A stretch of DNA of 64,000 nt from 14-2 sp963628035 (GCA_963628035.1 CAVGED010000015.1:1-64000), one strand, 5' to 3'; shown: positions 16,152 through 24,914, counted from the first letter of the stretch. Numbers and translations are program-made. Notes: generated from the letters alone by a model not told the origin.

Positions 16152-16298
16152 ATGAACATGAGAAAATCTATAATTGCTTTCGCAATGATCGCGGCAATTC
16201 TTGCCGCAGGCATCCTGCTTCCGGCATCTGACAATGCATGTAGCGCTGACGATACGGTTGTTGCCTATTTCCCTTGGGACATGATTGAGGGCACTTAA
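16152..16298 (+). CDS. 48-aa exported peptide, candidate signalling propeptide
   Basis: The product starts MNMRKSIIAFAMIAAIL. It has a short basic N-terminus, a hydrophobic core (about 6-23) and a probable cleavage region near PASDNAC (24-30). The remaining tail is acidic and ends YFPWDMIEGT. GGAGGTG lies 7 nt before the ATG, a strong signal for translation. It is convergent with the XRE-TPR regulator, and the two stop codons share TTAA (16295-16298). Size, export signal and partner resemble PapR or Phr/SHP-type propeptides of RRNPP systems. No family match is recognised, so the signalling role is inference; a small secreted protein of other function is possible. Confidence 0.75.
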   Translation: MNMRKSIIAFAMIAAILAAGILLPASDNACSADDTVVAYFPWDMIEGT

Positions 16299-17212
16299 TC
16301 AAGTTCCAGATGATACTTAATTGCTATTTCATCCTTTATATGCTTTGCTGACCCCTCTTTCTCGCATATATTGAAGAGCGTAACCGCCTGATGAAATAGC
16401 AATTTTGCTTCATCCTGTTTATGCATCTCATAAGCTGCACAGGCCTTATTACTAATCAGATACGGCAGTACTGCCAGCTTATTATGTTTTACACAATAAT
16501 GAATCCCCACACTGCTGATCCGATATGCTTCCCAGTGGTTTCCCACCTCTTTTCCGATTCTCCAGGCGATGTTGTTTAGAATCATCGGATACTTCTTCGC
16601 CTTCTCTTCCTCATCGATCACATGCTCTTCCAGATAATCCTTCAATTCATACAGCAATTTCAAGCCGCGCTCCTGCTGTCCCATATTGTAGTATTCCAGA
16701 GCAATGCTGTTGAGAACCGTGATCTCATCGAAGGTAAGCAGCCGGTTCCTGATATTTTTCCGTTCCTCAAAGTCCGACATTGTCAGTCGGATCGCCTCCA
16801 GCAGCTTCTCTAAGACCACCTCACTTGGCTCGCCATTCCGCTTCATCATACTGGCCTTGGCAAAGATCAGATACTGCTTCTCCAGGACATCCGAGTCGCT
16901 TATTCTGCTCTCCAGTTCCTGTATCAGAGCATCTACACTGGTATAATCCTGACTCTCCAACCTCCAGGCCAATTCCTGTATCAAGCGGTAGATCTCCATC
17001 TCCCGCTTGCTGACAAATGCACTGTAAATGGACATCGACATGCCCATCCGCTGCATGAGTGCGTCAAAGACACGTTTGCTTGGAACCTGTGAGTTGTTCT
17101 CGATCCGCGACAAGGACGATGTACTGCAGATGCCAAAGCTCAGCGCCTCCTGCGAATAGCCACGGGCTTCCCTGGTATCAAAGACCATGTCTCCAATCGT
17201 GTAATTCGCCAT
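16295..17212 (-). CDS. XRE-family regulator with C-terminal TPR-like helices (RRNPP-like)
   Basis: A 305-aa protein. Residues about 5-65 are an XRE helix-turn-helix (RGYSQEALSFGICSTSSLSRIE). The rest is all-helical with TPR-like repeats, the layout of Rgg/PlcR/PrgX regulators that bind short peptides. The ATG at 17212 (MANYTIGD) is preferred over 17242 because the HTH then begins at the usual place; its ribosome-binding site (GGAAGTGG) is modest. A perfect inverted repeat at 17281-17298 next to its -10 suggests autoregulation. The convergent peptide gene at its 3' end is the natural ligand candidate (inference). Confidence 0.85.
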   Translation of the reverse strand: MANYTIGDMVFDTREARGYSQEALSFGICSTSSLSRIENNSQVPSKRVFDALMQRMGMSMSIYSAFVSKREMEIYRLIQELAWRLESQDYTSVDALIQELESRISDSDVLEKQYLIFAKASMMKRNGEPSEVVLEKLLEAIRLTMSDFEERKNIRNRLLTFDEITVLNSIALEYYNMGQQERGLKLLYELKDYLEEHVIDEEEKAKKYPMILNNIAWRIGKEVGNHWEAYRISSVGIHYCVKHNKLAVLPYLISNKACAAYEMHKQDEAKLLFHQAVTLFNICEKEGSAKHIKDEIAIKYHLELD

Positions 17213-17280
17213 TCTTCCACTTCCTTTTCCTAAGTATTTCATTCATGGCAACCGGAAGCTCAAAAATCGTGCTTCCTATT

Positions 17281-17308
17281 GTTGAAAATTTTTTCAACCG
17301 CCATTATA
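17281..17308 (-). promoter_or_regulatory. Regulator promoter -10 with inverted repeat over the start site
   Basis: TATAAT (minus strand, 17303-17308) is followed by GTTGAAAA (17281-17288) and TTTTCAAC (17291-17298), an 8-bp inverted repeat with a 2-nt spacer at the expected transcription start. A further TTCAACAAT half-site lies at 17392-17400. No good -35 was found, TTGCAC being 20 bp upstream. Confidence 0.55.
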
Positions 17309-17432
17309 CGAAAAAAAGGACTGTATAAGTGCAAATTTTGCCCGATTTGCAAATCGCATTGGCTATTCGTATATTTTATGAAGTTTGTCCATTCAACAAT
17401 GCAAAATATTTTTTCTGCTTGTCAGGCTTGTC

Positions 17433-17461
17433 TTTACAGTGTCAAATTTTAGTGGTATCAT
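17433..17461 (+). promoter_or_regulatory. Sigma-A promoter of the Uma2-family gene
   Basis: TTTACA (17433-17438) and TATCAT (17456-17461) with a 17-bp spacer, 78 bp before the start codon. The rest of the 17213-17538 gap holds the regulator promoter and nothing else recognised. Confidence 0.7.
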
Positions 17462-17538
17462 TACAGAAAGAGGAAGTATAAGGCATTGCATTTAAATCGC
17501 ATGACAAAAAGTACAATCACTAGAACAGGAGGTACACC

Positions 17539-18084
17539 ATGCCACTACCCAAAGAACAAATCCACACCACTGAAGATATCTACGCCCTACCGGAAGGACA
17601 GCGTGCGGAGCTGATCGACGGCCAAATGTACATGATGGCCCCGCCAAACACAAACCATCAGCGCCTTGTTATGAACCTCTCTGCCGAAATACGGGATTAC
17701 ATTAGAAGAAATCATGGATCCTGTGAAGTATTTCCTGCTCCATTTGCCGTTTTTCTGAATGAGGACGATACAAATTACGTTGAACCGGATATCAGTGTCA
17801 TTTGTGACAGGGATAAACTTACAGACAACGGCTGTGTCGGTGCTCCGGATTGGATCATCGAAATTGTTTCTCCTTCAAGTACCAGAATGGATTATTTCGT
17901 AAAGCTATTCAAGTATCGTACTGCCGGTGTCCGTGAATATTGGATTGTCAACCCCATGAAAAAGACTGTCCAGACCTACTCCTTTAAGGGAGAAGAAGAC
18001 TCTAACCAGTATTTCTTTCAGGATGACATTCCATGTACCATTTATAAAGACTTAATCATCAATATTGATCGCCTGCTGCAGTAA
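17539..18084 (+). CDS. Uma2-family (DUF820) PD-(D/E)XK nuclease-like protein
   Basis: A 181-aa protein of the Uma2 family. The catalytic-type residues are visible as EPDISVI (near 87) and DWIIEIVSPSS (near 109), with the family motifs ELIDGQMYMM and HQRLVMNLSAEI. These small restriction-endonuclease-fold proteins are very abundant in cyanobacteria and also found in Firmicutes; their biological role is not established. AGGAGGTACACC precedes the ATG. It stands alone, on the plus strand, between two minus-strand regulators. Confidence 0.85.
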   Translation: MPLPKEQIHTTEDIYALPEGQRAELIDGQMYMMAPPNTNHQRLVMNLSAEIRDYIRRNHGSCEVFPAPFAVFLNEDDTNYVEPDISVICDRDKLTDNGCVGAPDWIIEIVSPSSTRMDYFVKLFKYRTAGVREYWIVNPMKKTVQTYSFKGEEDSNQYFFQDDIPCTIYKDLIINIDRLLQ

Positions 18085-18095
18085 GAGTGTACTGC

Positions 18096-19061
18096 TCACC
18101 GCCACTCGTCCCGGTACTTCTTCGGTGTCATTCCATACCGTTCCCGGAAGATCCGGTGGAAATAGCTGGTGTTGTCATAGCCAACTGCCAGAATGATCTC
18201 CTCCACCGTTAGTCTGGTTGTCGTCAGCAAAAAGGACGCCTGATTCAGACGCTTCTGCTGCAGAAGCTGCTGGAAATTCATGTCGGAGTTTTTCTTGATA
18301 AAGCGGCTTAGTCCTGTCACAGACTGATTCATCAGCTCCGCCAGTTCCGTCAGCGTCCCTTCTTTATAATTCTCCTCAATATAGCGCAGCACCGTAAACA
18401 TCATATTCTGCTCGTACTGCCTCGGATTACTCCCTTCGATACGATCCGTATAGTTGGCCAGCTGCAGCATCAGCAGCCCCATGGTGGTCTGGTTGATATT
18501 GCGGACATTTCCCTGCTTATGTACCAGCGACCAGATCATGTTCTCAATGAGATTCTGTACCGGAAGAACATCAGCCACCTTGAAATAGATGTAATCCCTT
18601 CCGTCACCATTCTGCTTTAAGCTTCCCACAAGAAAGTCCCGGATCACATTCTCCTCCTCCACCATCTCGAAGGCTTTGTCGAAGAATTCCGGCAGCACAA
18701 TAAAATTCACAGCGATATCGTCCTCTCTTGCCGGATAGATCTCATGCGAAGTATTCCGGTTTAAGAACAACAGATCTCCTTTATTCAGAACGACCTTCTC
18801 GCTTCCGTTTATGATGTGAGTGGTCGTTCCCGAACACATGTAAATGATCTCGATATAGTCGTGGCTATGCCTTGGAAAATGGATAAAGCGGGTATGTATA
18901 CGGATGTCGATGAGTTTTCCCCGCTCCAGCATACGCTTTCCGTTGATGACAAACTCCCGCCGCCCCGTATAGATACTCCGTTCAACCTCCGTCTTCCCCT
19001 CCAGGATATCCTGCTCCTCCGGGGAGATTTCTTTTAATTGTGCCAATAATTCCTGCTGCAT
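18096..19061 (-). CDS. AraC-family transcriptional regulator with N-terminal cupin domain
   Basis: A 321-aa protein. A cupin-like sensing domain (about 50-150, with HFPRHSHDYIEIIYMCSG) is followed by two AraC helix-turn-helices (about 215-320, ending IFRERYGMTPKKYRDEWR). AraC proteins of this shape usually activate sugar operons. It lies 12 bp after jetC where jetD would normally be, and about 2.2 kb from rhaB. Control of the rhamnose genes is possible but not shown. The ATG at 19061 follows GTAGAGGATAAGGGTT. Confidence 0.87.
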   Translation of the reverse strand: MQQELLAQLKEISPEEQDILEGKTEVERSIYTGRREFVINGKRMLERGKLIDIRIHTRFIHFPRHSHDYIEIIYMCSGTTTHIINGSEKVVLNKGDLLFLNRNTSHEIYPAREDDIAVNFIVLPEFFDKAFEMVEEENVIRDFLVGSLKQNGDGRDYIYFKVADVLPVQNLIENMIWSLVHKQGNVRNINQTTMGLLMLQLANYTDRIEGSNPRQYEQNMMFTVLRYIEENYKEGTLTELAELMNQSVTGLSRFIKKNSDMNFQQLLQQKRLNQASFLLTTTRLTVEEIILAVGYDNTSYFHRIFRERYGMTPKKYRDEWR

Positions 19062-19073
19062 AACCCTTATCCT

Positions 19074-22000
19074 CTACTCTCCATCCTCCAGCTGCTCAAA
19101 ATCCTTCTTCTCAAACTCCTGAATGGAGATACTCTTCTTATTCGGATTGGCAAAAACAAAGGTCTTGTCCACATTTTCCAGATAATTCTGGATCTTGTCA
19201 TTGGTGGCACTGATGATGACCTGGAAGCCAAGGCTTCGGATCAGGCCGATACAGCTGGCCACCTTCTCGCCGTCCATCTTGGAAAAAGCCTCGTCCAGCA
19301 CCACCAGGCGGATGGTCGGATTCCGAAGGAGCCTTGACGGCATATTGATACGATAGGCCTGGGCGAAGCTGGCAAGAAGCGCTACGTACAGGGGGTTCTG
19401 ACCCTCACCGCCGGAATTCTTCTTAAGCATCTTAGAGAGCTTCAGCTTAATCTGCCCCTCCTCGCTTCGGATGATCTGCTGCATATCGAAGGACAGATAG
19501 GTGCGGTAATCCGCATACTTCTCCATGTTCCGTCTGGCTTCCTCCTGCTCCTCATTGCTGGCATCCGCCGGCGGGATGAACACGCTCATCAGCTCGTTTA
19601 ACAGCTCCCCGTACTTCTGTCCATGCTCTATGGAGAAGAGATTCATCTGTTCCTCCATATTGTCTGACAACTGATCCGGGCTGATCTCCAGGGACTTATC
19701 CATGAACATGTCATAATACTTTCCATCTTCCCCGTGGTTCCTGGTAAAAACAAACTGATACTTATCTTTACCGAAATCCAGCTTGTCGATGATCCGGTTC
19801 AGCTCATCCTTCCGATCCATGGCGTCCTTGATGGCACTGCGGATCTTGTAGATAAAGTCATTCTGGAAATGCTGCACGGCGGACTTGGCCTGTTCCCTGG
19901 CCAACTGCTGGTACTTCGAAAGCTCCGTAAACTGCAATTCCTCAAGAACTCTGTCATATTCCCGGTTATCCTGACTAAACTGGGAGAATCCGCGGTTGGG
20001 GTACGCCTTCAGGTAGCTTCCTCTTGTCTCCGCCAGTCGCTGGAACAACTGTTCCTTCTCCTGTCCGGCATTTTCCTTCTTGGCAATAAAGCGTCGCTTC
20101 AACTGTTCAGAGGAGAAACGGTTCTCCTTAGCGACAATCTCAGAAAATTCCTGTTCCAAGGCTTCGACCAGCGTCCCGGAAGACTCCTGTCCCGGCTCCT
20201 GTTCCGGTGCCGCGCCGGACTTCTCCACCATAGGAATCACATTCTCTCTGAATTCCTTCTCCAACTGGGTCAGAAGTTCAATCCCCTCGATGCGCTTCTG
20301 CTTGTCTTCCTCCAGGGTGCGCTTTAAGAGTGCCGTTTTTTCCAGATGACCTTTGAGTCTCTCATCGGCTCTGCGAAGCTCTTCCTCCACATTCTCCTTC
20401 TGCTGCTTCAGTCTGGCCACATCCTTCTTCTGAAGCTCCAGGATCCGCTGCTCCAGACGTTGCTTCTCCTTTTCCTTGGCCTTGCTTTCCCGGATATCGG
20501 AAAGCCATTCCATATATTCGTAAGGTTCCTTTCCCAGCTGCTCCATGGAGAGCATTGCCACGAATTCGCCCTGCTGTGACAGCTTGGGGGAAAGCTTTGA
20601 TTCCAGCCCGGAAAGCTGCTTCTTCAAGAGGGAGATCCGGCGCTTCAAGCTCTCCGCACCGATATAGGCTCCTCTGGTGTAATTATGCGGATTCATATGG
20701 GACAGCTTGTAGCCCTGGTACAGCAGGCAGTTGTCCATGACAGCCACCGGATACTCCCGCATCTCCTCAATGGTATCGCACTTTATCACGTTTCCAAGGA
20801 GATAATTCAGATAGCTCTGCACATAGGATTCCTTTGCCTTCACGGCTTCGGACAGAGCATTCTCCCGCACCCGATGCTCCTTCTGAAGAATTTTCTCTGT
20901 ATCCAGAACCGCTGTCCGGTAATATTTGCTGCTGTCCAGCTCCCGATAGATCTCCATGGCATCCCTGGCATACTTAGGCTCCACCACCAGCAACAGCTTG
21001 TTGTTGCCCATGTAGCCCTCCACCGCGTTGCGCCAGCGCTCTTCCTTAATATCGATAAGATCCGCCAGAACTTCCACGCGCACAGCCTTACCGAGGCGCT
21101 TCACCAGTCCCTGGTACAGGAACTGTCTGGCCTCCGTGACCTCCCTGGGATAGACCTTGCTTCCGGTGTGAAGCTCCGCAAGCTCTCCCTGGATCTGCTT
21201 CATCTCTCCCCGCAGGCTGCGTATCTCTCCATCCAGTTCGTTCTTCTCCTCCTTCACCTCATTCATCAGCTGGGCGATGTCAGCCTTCAATTCGGCAAGC
21301 TGATCATCCTCGATCTCATAGGAAGCAAACCGCTTGATGTTCCAGAGGATGGCATTGCTGGCCATGTCATTGTCATTCCACGCCTTTAATCGTCCCGCTG
21401 TCTCATCCCAGCGCGCCCGGCTCTTCTCCATGCGCTCCAGCAGCTGATTCACGCCTTCCAGACGCTCCGCAGCCTCCTGATAGCCGGTCTCCGCGATCAG
21501 TCGGATCAATTCCTCCTTCTTTCCGTTCAGTTCCTCCTTCTCCGCCTCCAGTCCGGTCAGGCTTTCCGCCAGTGCTTCAAGATCCTTCTCATGCAGATCG
21601 GCCTTCTGCTCCAACTCTGCCAGCGCCTCCTTCTGCTGAAGAATCTCGAATTTTCTTGCGAAATAGTCGTATTTTTCCAGTTCCTTCTGCTTATCCTCCA
21701 CCAGCAGATACTTCTCCTGCACCTCGGTAAGGGCATCAATTTCCTCCGCCGTATCCGCGATCTTCTTCTGCATACGGCCATACTGCATGACGCTCTCCTG
21801 CATATCCTCGATATGGATATCCTGCTCCATGCAGATATATTCCTTCACGAAGTCCTCCAGCCTGCTGTTCATCTTGAAGGGAATCGCCCGCTTAAACAGC
21901 ATGGGGAACTTCTCCATGTCCAGTCCGCCTAGATAGATATCGTAGAGTCTGCGCCGGAAGGACTCATTCCGGGATGTCGTATAGAAATCTGTCCGGTCGA

Positions 22001-22511
22001 AGCTGCGGGCCAGATATTCCTTGACCTCCTCCGTAGACATGACCCTCCGGTCTATCCGGTAATCGTTTTTCAAAAGCTCGCCCTTGTGCCAGAAAAAGCA
22101 CCGTGCGATCTCATTGGTAGCTGTCTCCACATCAAAGACTACGCCCACGCACTGACATTCTCCCGTGTCGCTGTCCTCAAGCTCCAGCACGATGGTACTG
22201 GAAAAATTCCTGTTTCGCAGGTAAGCACTCTCATTATTGTCCTCGATGTTGATCATACCGCGCAGATATTCGATAAGGTTTCGGTCGGAATCCTCCGCCG
22301 CGGCCTTATTGAAGAAGCCCCGGCCATCGGTATTTGCATACAGCACGATCTGCAGCGCGTCGATGATGGTGGACTTTCCGCTTCCGGAATGTCCGGTAAA
22401 AAAGTTGATCTCCTTGTGAAAGGAAAGTATCTTTTTATCAATATAATGCCAGTTATTGAGGCACATCCGGGACAGCGCCTCAAATCGCTGTCGGTTCGTC
22501 TTCGTTTCCAT
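19074..22511 (-). CDS. jetC: JetC/MksB-type SMC-like ATPase
   Basis: A 1145-aa SMC-like protein. Walker A GHSGSGKST (about 40-48), long coiled coils on both sides of a hinge-like middle, signature NSGGEGQNP, and Walker B VVLDEAFSKMD near the C-terminus. This is the MukB/MksB-type loop-extruding motor of Wadjet and MksBEF complexes. The ATG at 22511 (METKTNRQ) is chosen because GAGGAGGAGAG precedes it; the first 38 residues of the longest reading are unlike the family. It overlaps the end of jetB by 32 bp. No JetD nuclease gene follows. Confidence 0.9.
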   Translation of the reverse strand: METKTNRQRFEALSRMCLNNWHYIDKKILSFHKEINFFTGHSGSGKSTIIDALQIVLYANTDGRGFFNKAAAEDSDRNLIEYLRGMINIEDNNESAYLRNRNFSSTIVLELEDSDTGECQCVGVVFDVETATNEIARCFFWHKGELLKNDYRIDRRVMSTEEVKEYLARSFDRTDFYTTSRNESFRRRLYDIYLGGLDMEKFPMLFKRAIPFKMNSRLEDFVKEYICMEQDIHIEDMQESVMQYGRMQKKIADTAEEIDALTEVQEKYLLVEDKQKELEKYDYFARKFEILQQKEALAELEQKADLHEKDLEALAESLTGLEAEKEELNGKKEELIRLIAETGYQEAAERLEGVNQLLERMEKSRARWDETAGRLKAWNDNDMASNAILWNIKRFASYEIEDDQLAELKADIAQLMNEVKEEKNELDGEIRSLRGEMKQIQGELAELHTGSKVYPREVTEARQFLYQGLVKRLGKAVRVEVLADLIDIKEERWRNAVEGYMGNNKLLLVVEPKYARDAMEIYRELDSSKYYRTAVLDTEKILQKEHRVRENALSEAVKAKESYVQSYLNYLLGNVIKCDTIEEMREYPVAVMDNCLLYQGYKLSHMNPHNYTRGAYIGAESLKRRISLLKKQLSGLESKLSPKLSQQGEFVAMLSMEQLGKEPYEYMEWLSDIRESKAKEKEKQRLEQRILELQKKDVARLKQQKENVEEELRRADERLKGHLEKTALLKRTLEEDKQKRIEGIELLTQLEKEFRENVIPMVEKSGAAPEQEPGQESSGTLVEALEQEFSEIVAKENRFSSEQLKRRFIAKKENAGQEKEQLFQRLAETRGSYLKAYPNRGFSQFSQDNREYDRVLEELQFTELSKYQQLAREQAKSAVQHFQNDFIYKIRSAIKDAMDRKDELNRIIDKLDFGKDKYQFVFTRNHGEDGKYYDMFMDKSLEISPDQLSDNMEEQMNLFSIEHGQKYGELLNELMSVFIPPADASNEEQEEARRNMEKYADYRTYLSFDMQQIIRSEEGQIKLKLSKMLKKNSGGEGQNPLYVALLASFAQAYRINMPSRLLRNPTIRLVVLDEAFSKMDGEKVASCIGLIRSLGFQVIISATNDKIQNYLENVDKTFVFANPNKKSISIQEFEKKDFEQLEDGE

Positions 22512-23103
22512 CGCTCTCCTCCTCAAAGGATTGTAGTAATTCCTGCACCCGATCACCGAAAAGCACCATGCTGATCGAGGGATATATGATAAGGCGGCTC
22601 TCGCTCTCCAGCTCATCCAGGGCATCTAAGATCTCGATGATCTGATATTTTTTCAGCAGAGTCAGTGTCCGGCGAACCTCTGTTGGCGAAGGCCGTTCCT
22701 TCAGGAGACGAAAACTTCCCATCCGCTCGTTCAACTCGCCCAGGGTGGTATAGATATTCACGCTGGTGGAGGCCTGAGACATCTGCTCGTCATAAATGAG
22801 CTTTAAGAGCAGCAGATAGATCGTTGCCAGCTTGGTAAGCCGCAATGCCTGAGCATCCTCCCCCACCAGATAGATCACACCGGTTGGCGTGTTCTCCTTA
22901 AGCTCCATGCCAGCCACCTGAAAATATTCCTGCAAGAATTCCAGATGTCTGCAGCAGATACGGTACTCCTTATTAAAAACAAAGCGACTTCCCTTCTTGT
23001 CATATTTCCGTTCCAGCAGGAAGGTCTGCGCAAGCAGCGTGCGTATGATTCCTGTCAGCTGCTCTTTTTCCTCGTCTGAAAGCTCTTCTATATATGTTAT
23101 CAT
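22480..23103 (-). CDS. jetB: JetB/MksE-like protein (DUF4194)
   Basis: A 207-aa protein of the DUF4194/JetB family, the MukE-like winged-helix kleisin-interacting subunit. Typical segments are LLERKYDKKGSRFVFNKEYRIC and the closing ESRLIIYPSISMVLF. It lies between jetA (69-bp gap) and jetC (32-bp overlap), the standard jetABC order. Confidence 0.87.
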   Translation of the reverse strand: MITYIEELSDEEKEQLTGIIRTLLAQTFLLERKYDKKGSRFVFNKEYRICCRHLEFLQEYFQVAGMELKENTPTGVIYLVGEDAQALRLTKLATIYLLLLKLIYDEQMSQASTSVNIYTTLGELNERMGSFRLLKERPSPTEVRRTLTLLKKYQIIEILDALDELESESRLIIYPSISMVLFGDRVQELLQSFEEESDGNEDEPTAI

Positions 23104-23172
23104 CTTGACTGCCCTTTCTCTATATTATCGTTCTTTCCATTCCACAGATACCGCTCGTCCACACAATGCGCG

Positions 23173-24537
23173 CTATCCCACATCCTTCTTTATAAATGTA
23201 AGCTTCGGATAGATATAGGAACCATTATCTACGATCTCCTCCGCGCCGACATCCACCTGGAAGCTGCTGTTCCGCTTGATGGCATAATCATATGCCAATA
23301 TCAACTTCTCAAAGTCTTCATCCGTCTTCACGGCTTCCTCGTCGATCTGGACATTCCCGGCCGGATCCATGCGCGCCTCCAGATATTCCTCCAGCTGTTT
23401 TCTGGTAAAACGGTGCTGGATCTTATTGAGCCGCAGAATCTCCTCCTTGGAAAGTTCTTCCCTCTCCTCCTCCGGCTCCAACTGATCGATGAAGTTCTTC
23501 CGGGGGGAGCGTTTCTTATAGAGGGACTTTTCCGCCAGAAGCTGCTGGCTGGACAGATTCATGATAGCCGCCGTCTGCTCCAAGGCCTGCGTGTTATCCG
23601 TCAGTTCAGACAGATGATTCAGAAGTTCAATGATCAGCCCCTTCATGCTGCCTTCCCCGTTCAGAAGATAGTTTAGTCGCACCACGGTAGCCTTCACATA
23701 CTTCATATTTTCCTTATCCATGTTCGCAATGCGCCGCTCAATATCGTCAAAGCCCCGCTGGATGCGTTCCAGATTCTCCAGGATCTCCGTCTCGCTGACC
23801 TTTCCATGCTCCTTCTTCAGTATCTGCTGCATCCAGGCCTCATCCTGCTGCATCTGTCGGATCCAGTTCTTGATGTCTGTCTTATAGATATAGAAGTTGT
23901 CACTGGTCTTTAAGATGTGATATTTTTTTTCAATAATCTGCGACACATAGCCTTCCAGGTGTTCCTTCAAGAGATCCCCGTAAAAATTCTTCTCCAGCAG
24001 ACCGCCAAAGAATCGATCCATATTGTGGAGCATGTTCTGAAGCGAGCGGTTCAACTGCCTGGTATTCACCAGGGCTGTCTTTAGGAGTCGGTAGCTGGCC
24101 CGCTTGTCATTCTGCAAGGAAAACAGGATAGCATAGATATTCTGGATATAGATCTCCGTAACATCCAGTTCATCATCGGTGAGCCGTTCAAAGGCTTCGA
24201 TGAAGATAGCCGCATAATCCGGGATGATGATATTGGTCACCTGGGCGTAATAATCCTCCAGCTTCTTCAGCCACTGTGCCCGAAGGAGCCAGTTGAGGAT
24301 CCGGTTGGCCGGCGTCTCTAAAAGATCCAGCTCCGTCTCATCCTCCTCCCTGGCCATGGTCAGCTTCTTCTGGGAGAAATAATCGCTGAGGATACGAATG
24401 CAGGACTCTTTACTCAAAAAATAACTGTTGTATTGATATTCTTCGTTTATGATCAGCAGCGCTTCTATGTAAGTATCCCGGTTCGGTGACCGGAACAGAC
24501 CGTAGAAGCGTTCGGGAATCTGATAATGGAATTCCAT
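23173..24537 (-). CDS. jetA: JetA/MksF-like kleisin protein
   Basis: A 454-aa protein of the JetA family, the kleisin-type subunit bridging the SMC heads. The start is the ATG at 24537 (MEFHYQIPERFYGLFRS) with AAAGGACAGTT upstream. An in-frame reading continues to 24882 only because the upstream 54-bp repeats are a multiple of three, and it should not be taken as protein. JetABC compacts DNA by loop extrusion. With JetD it cleaves plasmids; without it the complex may act in chromosome organisation, as proposed for MksBEF. Confidence 0.87.
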   Translation of the reverse strand: MEFHYQIPERFYGLFRSPNRDTYIEALLIINEEYQYNSYFLSKESCIRILSDYFSQKKLTMAREEDETELDLLETPANRILNWLLRAQWLKKLEDYYAQVTNIIIPDYAAIFIEAFERLTDDELDVTEIYIQNIYAILFSLQNDKRASYRLLKTALVNTRQLNRSLQNMLHNMDRFFGGLLEKNFYGDLLKEHLEGYVSQIIEKKYHILKTSDNFYIYKTDIKNWIRQMQQDEAWMQQILKKEHGKVSETEILENLERIQRGFDDIERRIANMDKENMKYVKATVVRLNYLLNGEGSMKGLIIELLNHLSELTDNTQALEQTAAIMNLSSQQLLAEKSLYKKRSPRKNFIDQLEPEEEREELSKEEILRLNKIQHRFTRKQLEEYLEARMDPAGNVQIDEEAVKTDEDFEKLILAYDYAIKRNSSFQVDVGAEEIVDNGSYIYPKLTFIKKDVG

Positions 24538-24553
24538 AACTGTCCTTTCTATA

Positions 24554-24840
24554 AAGCTTCGCGCTTCGGGAAACCCAAACTCCGCTTCGCTACGTTTGGG
24601 TAGCGGAAAGCTTCGCGCTTCGGGAAACCCAAACTCCGCTTCGCTACGTTTGGGTAGCGGAAAGCTTCGCGCTTCGGGAAACCCAAACTCCGCTTCGCTA
24701 CGTTTGGGTAGCGGAAAGCTTCGCGCTTCGGGAAACCCAAACTCCGCTTCGCTACGTTTGGGTAGCGGAAAGCTTCGCGCTTCGGGAAACCCAAACTCCG
24801 CTTCGCTACGTTTGGGTAGCGGAAAGCTTCGCTTTCCTTC
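24554..24840. repeat. Five tandem 54-bp repeats plus a partial sixth in the jetA leader
   Basis: Copies begin at 24554, 24608, 24662, 24716 and 24770, with a partial copy at 24824, and look identical. Each contains CGCTACGTTTGGGTAGCG, which can fold as a hairpin, and CCCAAAC/GTTTGGG complementary segments. They lie between the jetA promoter and its ribosome-binding site and would be transcribed as a roughly 280-nt structured leader. A related core recurs at 30040-30062. No unique spacers separate the units, so this is not a CRISPR array. Confidence 0.95.
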
Positions 24841-24869
24841 ATTATAAACAACTTTACCTCTGCTGGCAA
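24841..24869 (-). promoter_or_regulatory. Promoter of the jetABC operon
   Basis: On the minus strand TTGCCA (24864-24869) and TATAAT (24841-24846) with a 17-bp spacer. Transcription would begin at the partial sixth repeat and run through all five repeats. Confidence 0.8.
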
Positions 24870-24914
24870 GTTTGGGATACAAAAAATACGGCGAAAACTC
24901 AAATCAGATTTTCA

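Noticed and set aside
16028..16231. 67-codon plus-strand frame overlapping the small peptide
   Set aside because: It lacks a ribosome-binding site and is out of frame with the well-signalled 48-aa gene.
17539..18084. Uma2-family gene as part of the peptide-signalling pair
   Set aside because: It has its own promoter facing away and a separate strand. Adjacency alone does not support a functional link.
24554..24840. CRISPR array
   Set aside because: The units are contiguous and identical with no unique spacers, and no cas gene is near.
24549..24902. Open frames across the 54-bp repeats on both strands, including a 115-residue N-terminal extension of jetA
   Set aside because: They exist only because the repeat is a multiple of three. 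The jetA ATG at 24537 has its own ribosome-binding site and family-like N-terminus.
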